Positions 59,011-64,000 of a DNA stretch of 64,000 bases are shown one piece after another. A model generated the notes under the pieces. That model had not been told where the DNA came from, ran no database searches, and saw nothing but the letters and a program-made list of their open reading frames with translations. How positions within the stretch are numbered: position 1 is the stretch's first letter; each line of letters starts with the position of its first letter. A program made the position numbers and the translations under genes. Location of the stretch: NCBI GenBank assembly GCA_018343915.1, contig JABRWF010000001.1, positions 5,722,595 to 5,786,594 of the forward strand, given 5' to 3'. Origin of the DNA: Agroathelia rolfsii. Its lineage: Eukaryota > Basidiomycota > Agaricomycetes > Amylocorticiales > Amylocorticiaceae.

Positions 59011-59886
59011 TGTCATGACCCGCTAACGCATCCGGCCACCAAACATCCCGATTGCACACATCGATATTCGCTAACACTTACGACGGAGTCACCGGCGATG
59101 TCCTCCCTTCTGAGTCGCCGCGTATCCCGTGCATCGGACGCGTTTCCGATGTGTCCGCTGACATTTCCCCGGAGCTATGTGCAAGGCTGCCCTTCATGCT
59201 TCCTTCCCATCACTGGCACTCTTCTGTCCATCAGAGCGCTCCACATGATGACAACACCTTTCAATGTCAATCCCTGAGTTGCCATGTGCCCTCACCAGCG
59301 GATCCTTCCTATCTGAGAAGATCGCGCTTGGTTTTCCCCTATGATCGCGCTCTGATCGACGATCAGACCGCCGATGGTTCGGAAGGAATGCACCTCTGCC
59401 TTTGTGCACAGCATGGCACAACTACCAGAGTGCGCGGCGCATGCTATTTCTTATTGTTTCTATTGTTTTTCATCCCTTTCTTTATTTATCATTTTCGTGA
59501 CTACTGTACTTCATATATATGTACTGTACCTGATATAGTAGTTACAGTAGTCGGAAAATTAAGTGTGTTTGGCCCTAAACAAGCCCTACACCCGCTGCAT
59601 AGCCAGCGGTCAACCTGTGGACTTGAGCGTCCTTGAGTATCTTGTTCTGTTCTCTCCCTCTGGCTTGTCATCCCTGTTCTATGCTCGATCTCGCCAGACC
59701 ACCCGCTCAACTTGCCGTATACCGTGACTGCTTGCCGTATTACCCGTATCACCACAAGCCCCGAGATATCGAAGAGGCATCTCCACGAACCCACAGGGCT
59801 GCCATCTGGCAGTGAGCCGCTTAGCAGTTAGCGCTCCAGGGGCATTGCCGCACCGCCCGAGCTAGCTGCAAAGGCAGCTCTTGACA
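59011..59886 (+). repeat. 3' LTR of D element copy 2
   Basis: 876 bp, TGTCATGACCCGC to GCAGCTCTTGACA, followed by GAAAT. Confidence 0.94.
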
Positions 59887-60283
59887 GAAATAAAGCCTAT
59901 GCACTCAAATCAAAAGATAAAAATTCAAGAAAAATAGTAGAAAATACAGAAAAATTAGGAGAACAGGATAAGCCATAAGATCAACTCATGACAATCTTGC
60001 TCACTCAAAATTCATGCATGCATCCCCCATCATTAGTTCTCCTCCATCATGATGCCCAATACGTTGGTTGCTGACCCAGAACCAATGTACAGACACCGTC
60101 TATACCATGCCTATACCATCGACAGCCGCCGCCATCTTGCGCGCACAATGTTTGCCAATGCCAACGCCGCTCAAGTGCACCACAAACACGCATGCACAAT
60201 TTGGCACTGAATGCATATATGCAACTGCCGCCATTATCATTCCCCTACCGTCGTCATGCACTATACGTTGGTTGCTGGTCCAG

Positions 60284-61157
60284 TGTCAAGAGCTGCCTTC
60301 GCAGCTAGCTTGGGCGGTGCGGCGATGCCCCTGGAGCGCTAACTGCTAAGCAGCTCACTGCTAGATGGCAGCCCTGTGGGTTCGTGGAGTTGCCTCTTCG
60401 ATATCTCGAGGCTTGTAGCAATGTGGGTAACGCGGCAAGCAGTCATGGCATACGGCAAGTTTAACGGGTGGTCCGGCGAGATCAGGTGTAGAGCAAGAGG
60501 TGACAAGCCAGAGAGGGAGAAAGAACAAGATACTCAAGGATGCTTGAGTCCACAGGTTGACTGCTGGCTATGCAGCGGGTGTAGGGCTTGTTTAGGGTGA
60601 TACACACTTAATTTTCCGACTACTGTATCTACTACATCAAGTACAGTACTATATACTAAGTACAGTAGTCGAGAAAATGATAAATAAAGAAATAAAGGGA
60701 AAACAATAAGAACAATAAGATCTAGCGCACGCAGCGCGCTCTGGTAGTCGTGCCACACTGTGCATGAAGGCAGGGGTGCCTTCCTTCGGAACCATTGGTG
60801 GTCTGATCGTCGATCAGAGCACGATCATGGGGAGAACCAAGCACAATCTTCCTAGATAGGAAGGATCCGCTGGTGGGGACACATAGCGACTCGGGGAATG
60901 TCTTTGAGAAGTCCAGTCGGCATGTGGAACGCTCTGATGGACAAAAGCGCATTGATGATGGAGGAGAAGCACGAAGGGTGGCTATGCACATGGCTCTGGG
61001 GAAACGTCAGTGGACACATCAAAAATGCTTCTAATGCACGGAGTATGCGGCAACTCAGAAGGGAGGGTATCACTGGTGGCTCCATCGTAGTTGTTCGCAA
61101 ATGTTGATGTGCGCGATCGGGACGTTTGGCGGCCGGGTGCACTGGTGGGTTGTGATA
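60284..61157 (-). mobile_element. Solo LTR, family D (copy D13)
   Basis: 874 bp, TGTCAAGAGCTGCC to GGGTTGTGATA (CA changed to TA). Flanks TCCAG and ATCAC do not match, so it may be the product of recombination between two D LTRs. Confidence 0.88.
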
Positions 61158-61721
61158 ATCACCATGTCGCTATTGCTATTTATTGTTGCCACATGCACTA
61201 ACGTGTACATGTACGCCTCAATTCCATCATCGGCCGTCAATTTGATTATTGACAGGCTTTTGCCCACATATCACAGCCCTTGATAGGGTGTTTATATACA
61301 TATGGATTACGTGTATACCGCCTCGCCCACTGAGAACTTGACACAAGGTCTGCAATCTTGTTTATTGATTTTCTTTTCCTTTTTCTCTTTGTTTTGTTCA
61401 TTTTGTCTTCTTTTTCCTTTTTTTCTTTTCATCTTGTTTCATTTATCCATTCTTCATCTACACATCATCATTCCTGGTGCTGAGATACCACTCAAGGATT
61501 GTTGCACATTCCGCGCTCGTCACATCGCTATTACCCCACCATTTGCAAGGCCACCACAAGCTGTCGAGTGCCGGTCCTCATTACATGCTCATAACGTACG
61601 AGCTCTTGCCACCGTATGGCAGAGCAACGTACCTATCTCGCCACTACCCACTAATACCCCCCTAGAGTGCTTTGAAAGCACTTGAGGATTTCATCTGGAG
61701 TACAACCAACTGCCGGCCGTT

Positions 61722-62087
61722 TGTCAAGGCTTACGCTCTTGACTGATCTAACAAACACAACCTCCTGTAAGGTACGGAGGCGGGCTGTAAAGCTGGGTTT
61801 TACGTGTGTGACTTGGTCAGATATTTCTCAGGGACCCACGTGCTCCCGTTGCTGCTCTTCATAATAGGGCACTCTATATGCTACTTTGCTAGGCTCGTGT
61901 TTGGTACTCTAGACTCGGCGTCTTCCCGTATACTTGCTTTGCATCAAATAGCTTATACAGTACTTCTTACTCAAGACAGGCAGCTTAGCCCACCGTAGTC
62001 TATGAAATCCCTGCAAGGACTTATTACTGCCTTAACCAGACTGAACTGGGTTTGATATCACGCGCAGTGCCCCTTATGTATTGGGGA
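61722..62087 (-). mobile_element. LTR family A (copy A4), truncated at a telomere-like repeat
   Basis: Matches the first 366 bp of A5, then stops at GGGGA and passes directly into CTAGGGGG and the subtelomeric block. Confidence 0.88.
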
Positions 62088-63521
62088 CTAGGGGGAGGCG
62101 GATGTATATTGTGAGCCGGAGGCGAGCGGGGCAGACTGGGTCAATGGGGGTGAGGAGTCAGTTCACCCAACCCATTTCGCTTAAATGCTCATCAGGACCA
62201 GTCTTGTATTACGTAGAGAGGCTTTTGTCATCCCGATTGGGTCCGTGATGCGTGTCCGATCTAAATTAAGGGATGAGTAATCTTGTATAGAGAAGCGCAC
62301 CTTTATGATGAGTAAAGGAGGCCGATCGGAGGCCGACATCGGAGTGACTAATCCAATATTACGTGGGGTCCGGCGACCGATTGGATGTTCTAGACCGAAC
62401 ACGTGACTGGGCACGTGACTAGTGTCAAGGCTTGCGCTCTTGACGTAACCAACAAACGTTAACCCTCTCGAAGGTACGAGGGATGGGCTGTAAAACCCCC
62501 TTTTACAACGTGTTACTAGGTTGGTTTATTGGTAGACACGCACGTGCTCCCGTTGCTATTCTTCGTAATAGGGCCTAGCTAACTCCTACTTTGTTAGGGT
62601 CGCGGTCGGTACTCTAGTACTTGGCTTCCCGTTTGCTTCCTTCACGTCAAATAGGTTCTAACTTGGCTTCTTACTCGGAGTAGGCGGCTTAGCCCACCGT
62701 GCTCTACATATGTCTGAGAGGACTTCTTACTGCCTCTACCTGAATGAACAGGATTTGGATCATGCGCAATGCCTCCTTGTATTGAGGACTTATGACTTAG
62801 GCTGCCCTCTGGTACTAGGGCTTATAGGTACTATCTTAGATGCCGTTAAGGCCTTACACTAAAATAGGCAAGAGAGAGAGAGAGGGGTGTGTGGGCTAGG
62901 ATGAACAAGCCTGAAGGCGAGAAATATATTAGTTTTATGTAAAGAATACAAAGTGGAGTGCCCTTACCTGAAGGCGAGAAGGTCGAAGCTAAGGTTCAGG
63001 TAAGGGCTACATGCTTGTATTTATACATAAATGAAAGGGCCCGTGCGCAGCCTTGGTGGTCTGTGCGCAGCCGGGGTTCGTAAGCGGAAATGACAGTAAT
63101 TCAGGGGCAGTGCTTTGTGACTAAGTCCGATAAGCATCCGATCGGAATGATGAGTCTAGTACTCCTTAGTAATTGCACAGTGATTGGAACATCCCTAGTT
63201 CCTGAGTCTAGACCTTTTGATGAAAAGGAATGATCTAGACTCCGCCTTCCTAATATACTCTTGTCACGAGCACTCCTGTCACGTGGGGCTAACACAGCCA
63301 GTCACACGCGCGTTAAGATGTCACCTGCAAGGTATTTCATCCATATCTTAATCAAATAAAATCGTAAAAATATAATAAAAATATGTACAGGTTCGTAAAG
63401 AAAATGCGAAAAATGTCCAACTCATAACAACTAGCTCCATGGGCCTAGACCTAAAAGTCACGTGATGGTTAGTCATGTGATACTTACCGGTTACCTTGAT
63501 AGCCGGTTCCCGGTTCCCGGG
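62088..63521. repeat. Subtelomeric block, inner copy, split by LTR-A5
   Basis: Starts with CTAGGGGG (62088-62095). 62096-62422 and 63435-63521 match 63537-63941 and form a block of about 410 bp containing several CACGTGA/CATGTGA motifs. LTR-A5 divides it. Confidence 0.93.
62423..63429 (-). mobile_element. Solo LTR, family A (copy A5), in the subtelomeric block
   Basis: 1007 bp, TGTCAAGGCTTGC to CCAACTCATAACA, with ACTAG on both sides (62418-62422, 63430-63434). The outer block copy has the uninterrupted site GTGACTAGCTCC at about 63855-63866. Confidence 0.97.
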
Positions 63522-63536
63522 TTAGGGGTTAGGGGG
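63522..63536 (+). repeat. Interstitial telomeric repeat
   Basis: TTAGGGG then TTAGGGGG, placed at the junction of the two subtelomeric blocks in the same orientation as the terminal array. Confidence 0.9.
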
Positions 63537-63941
63537 AGGCAGAGTAAATCGCGAGCCGAAGGCAAGCGTTGCTGACTGGGTCAATGGGGGTGAGGAGTCA
63601 GTTCACCCAACCCATTTCGCTTAAATGCTCATCAGGACCAGTCTTGTATTACGTAGGGAGGCTTTTGTCATCCCGATCGGGTCCGTGATGCGTATCTGAT
63701 CTAATTTAAGGGATGAGTAATCTTGTATAGAGAAGCGCACCTTTATGATGAGTAAAGGAGGCCGATCGGAGGCCGGCATCGGAGTGACTAATCCGATATT
63801 ACGTGGGGTCCGGCGACCGATCGGATGTTCTAGACCGAACACATGACTGGGCACGTGACTAGCTCCATGGGCCTAGACCTAAAAGTCATGTGATTGTTAG
63901 TCACGTGATACTTACCGGTTACCTTGATAGCCGGTTCCCGG
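63537..63941. repeat. Subtelomeric block, outer copy, abutting the telomere
   Basis: 405 bp, AGGCAGAGTAAATC to GCCGGTTCCCGG, near-identical to the inner copy. It contains GTCACGTGA and GGCACGTGAC palindromic motifs. Confidence 0.93.
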
Positions 63942-64000
63942 TTAGGGGGTTAGGGGGTTAGGGGGTTAGGGGGTTAGGGGGTTAGGGGGTTAGGGGGTTA
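63942..64000 (+). repeat. Terminal telomere array, TTAGGGGG
   Basis: Seven perfect TTAGGGGG units plus TTA to the last base. T2AG5 differs from the TTAGGG of most filamentous fungi; a similar repeat is known in Cryptococcus. The window therefore ends at a chromosome end. Confidence 0.97.

Larger units (their letters stand above)
53628..59886 (+). mobile_element. Complete non-autonomous LTR retroelement 'D' carrying antisense K gene
   Basis: 5' LTR 53628-55379 (interrupted by solo LTR D12), interior 55380-59010, 3' LTR 59011-59886, GAAAT on both sides (53623-53627, 59887-59891). A purine tract AGTAGGGGGATAC (58998-59010) precedes the 3' LTR. The interior has no gag or pol. It holds the K gene in antisense (55794-56725) and degenerate minisatellites. 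Size without D12 is about 5.4 kb, the plan of a LARD (large retrotransposon derivative). A second, truncated copy at 10071-14567 shares the LTR/interior join and K, so it moved as a unit. The solo LTRs of this family are the most abundant repeat in the window. Confidence 0.9.
51999..59993 (-). mobile_element. Solo LTR, family E (copy E2), with nested D10 and complete D element
   Basis: Pieces 51999-52091, 52972-53627 and 59892-59993 join to an 851-bp E LTR (E1 is 857). ATCTT flanks it (51994-51998, 59994-59998). Two separate insertions, each with its own TSD, lie inside. Confidence 0.94.
47252..61721. other. Unassigned host sequence 'L', in four pieces
   Basis: Pieces 47252-47943, 51687-51998, 59999-60283 and 61158-61721 (about 1.85 kb together) remain after removing LTR-A3, the E2 complex and D13. 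The first two joins are proved by TSDs TCCTG and ATCTT; the third (around D13) has no TSD. No coding frame is supported. It contains short recurring motifs (GCCGCCAT, ATACGTTGGTTGCTG twice in 60060-60280, CATGCATG) and a TATATACATATGG stretch near 61290. It may be a decayed LTR or non-autonomous element. Confidence 0.55.

Noticed and set aside
62181..62414. 77-codon frame repeated at 63621-63854
   Set aside because: It is repeated because the subtelomeric block is duplicated; no domain, and the block looks non-coding.
1..64000. tRNA, rRNA, CRISPR arrays or bacterial-type operons
   Set aside because: None seen; composition, introns and telomere show a eukaryotic (fungal) chromosome end.

Overview
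This window is a fungal, probably basidiomycete (Agaricomycete), chromosome end. The last 59 bp are a terminal array of TTAGGGGG (T2AG5). Coding regions have short GT-AG introns. The transposons are chromodomain Gypsy, Copia, Tc1/mariner, hAT and a LINE with CCHC ORF1, and there is one Crinkler-like kinase gene of a type known from Agaricomycetes. A Rhizoctonia-like fungus would fit, but the species cannot be proved from sequence alone.

Almost everything here is nested transposon. Target-site duplications (TSDs) let most layers be peeled apart, and net lengths then agree between copies (mariner 1621 and 1621 bp; LTR-A 1006, 1012, 1007 and 1007; LTR-D about 875; LTR-F 983, 983 and 989).

1-10070: a Copia element on the minus strand is cut by a hAT element, which is itself hit by a Tc1/mariner (425-2045), LTR-B (3008-3867) and LTR-C (4113-4871). 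The Copia gag zinc knuckle is cut by LTR-A, which carries LTR-I.

10071-14567: a truncated non-autonomous LTR element ('D element') on the minus strand, carrying an antisense coiled-coil gene ('K').

14568-22210: a Copia scrap, then a complete mariner (14877-21856) stuffed with LTRs B', D, F, E, A and C.

22213-24370: a broken LINE.

24447-26616: the only intact, non-transposon gene recognised, a four-exon Crinkler-like protein with a kinase-like C-terminus.

27489-45582: D and H LTRs enclosing a 15-kb chromodomain Gypsy (28321-43386). A second, related, nearly intact Gypsy (34270-41221) sits inside it in opposite orientation. Both share a GGGTTTT -1 frameshift site at the gag/pol join.

45583-62087: more solo LTRs, a 1.66-kb TRIM-like element (49485-51147), and a full-length D element (53628-59886) with both LTRs, K and degenerate minisatellites. 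All of this splits one unassigned host sequence ('L').

62088-64000: a subtelomeric block present twice, each copy preceded by telomere-like repeats. One copy is split by a solo LTR-A with the matching empty site in the other. The true telomere follows.

Most transposon genes are killed by C-to-T type nonsense changes (CGA, CAG or CAA to stop; TGG to TAG), a RIP- or deamination-like pattern. LTR family letters A-J are local names used only here. LTR 'sense' is taken from the coding strand of elements F and G.
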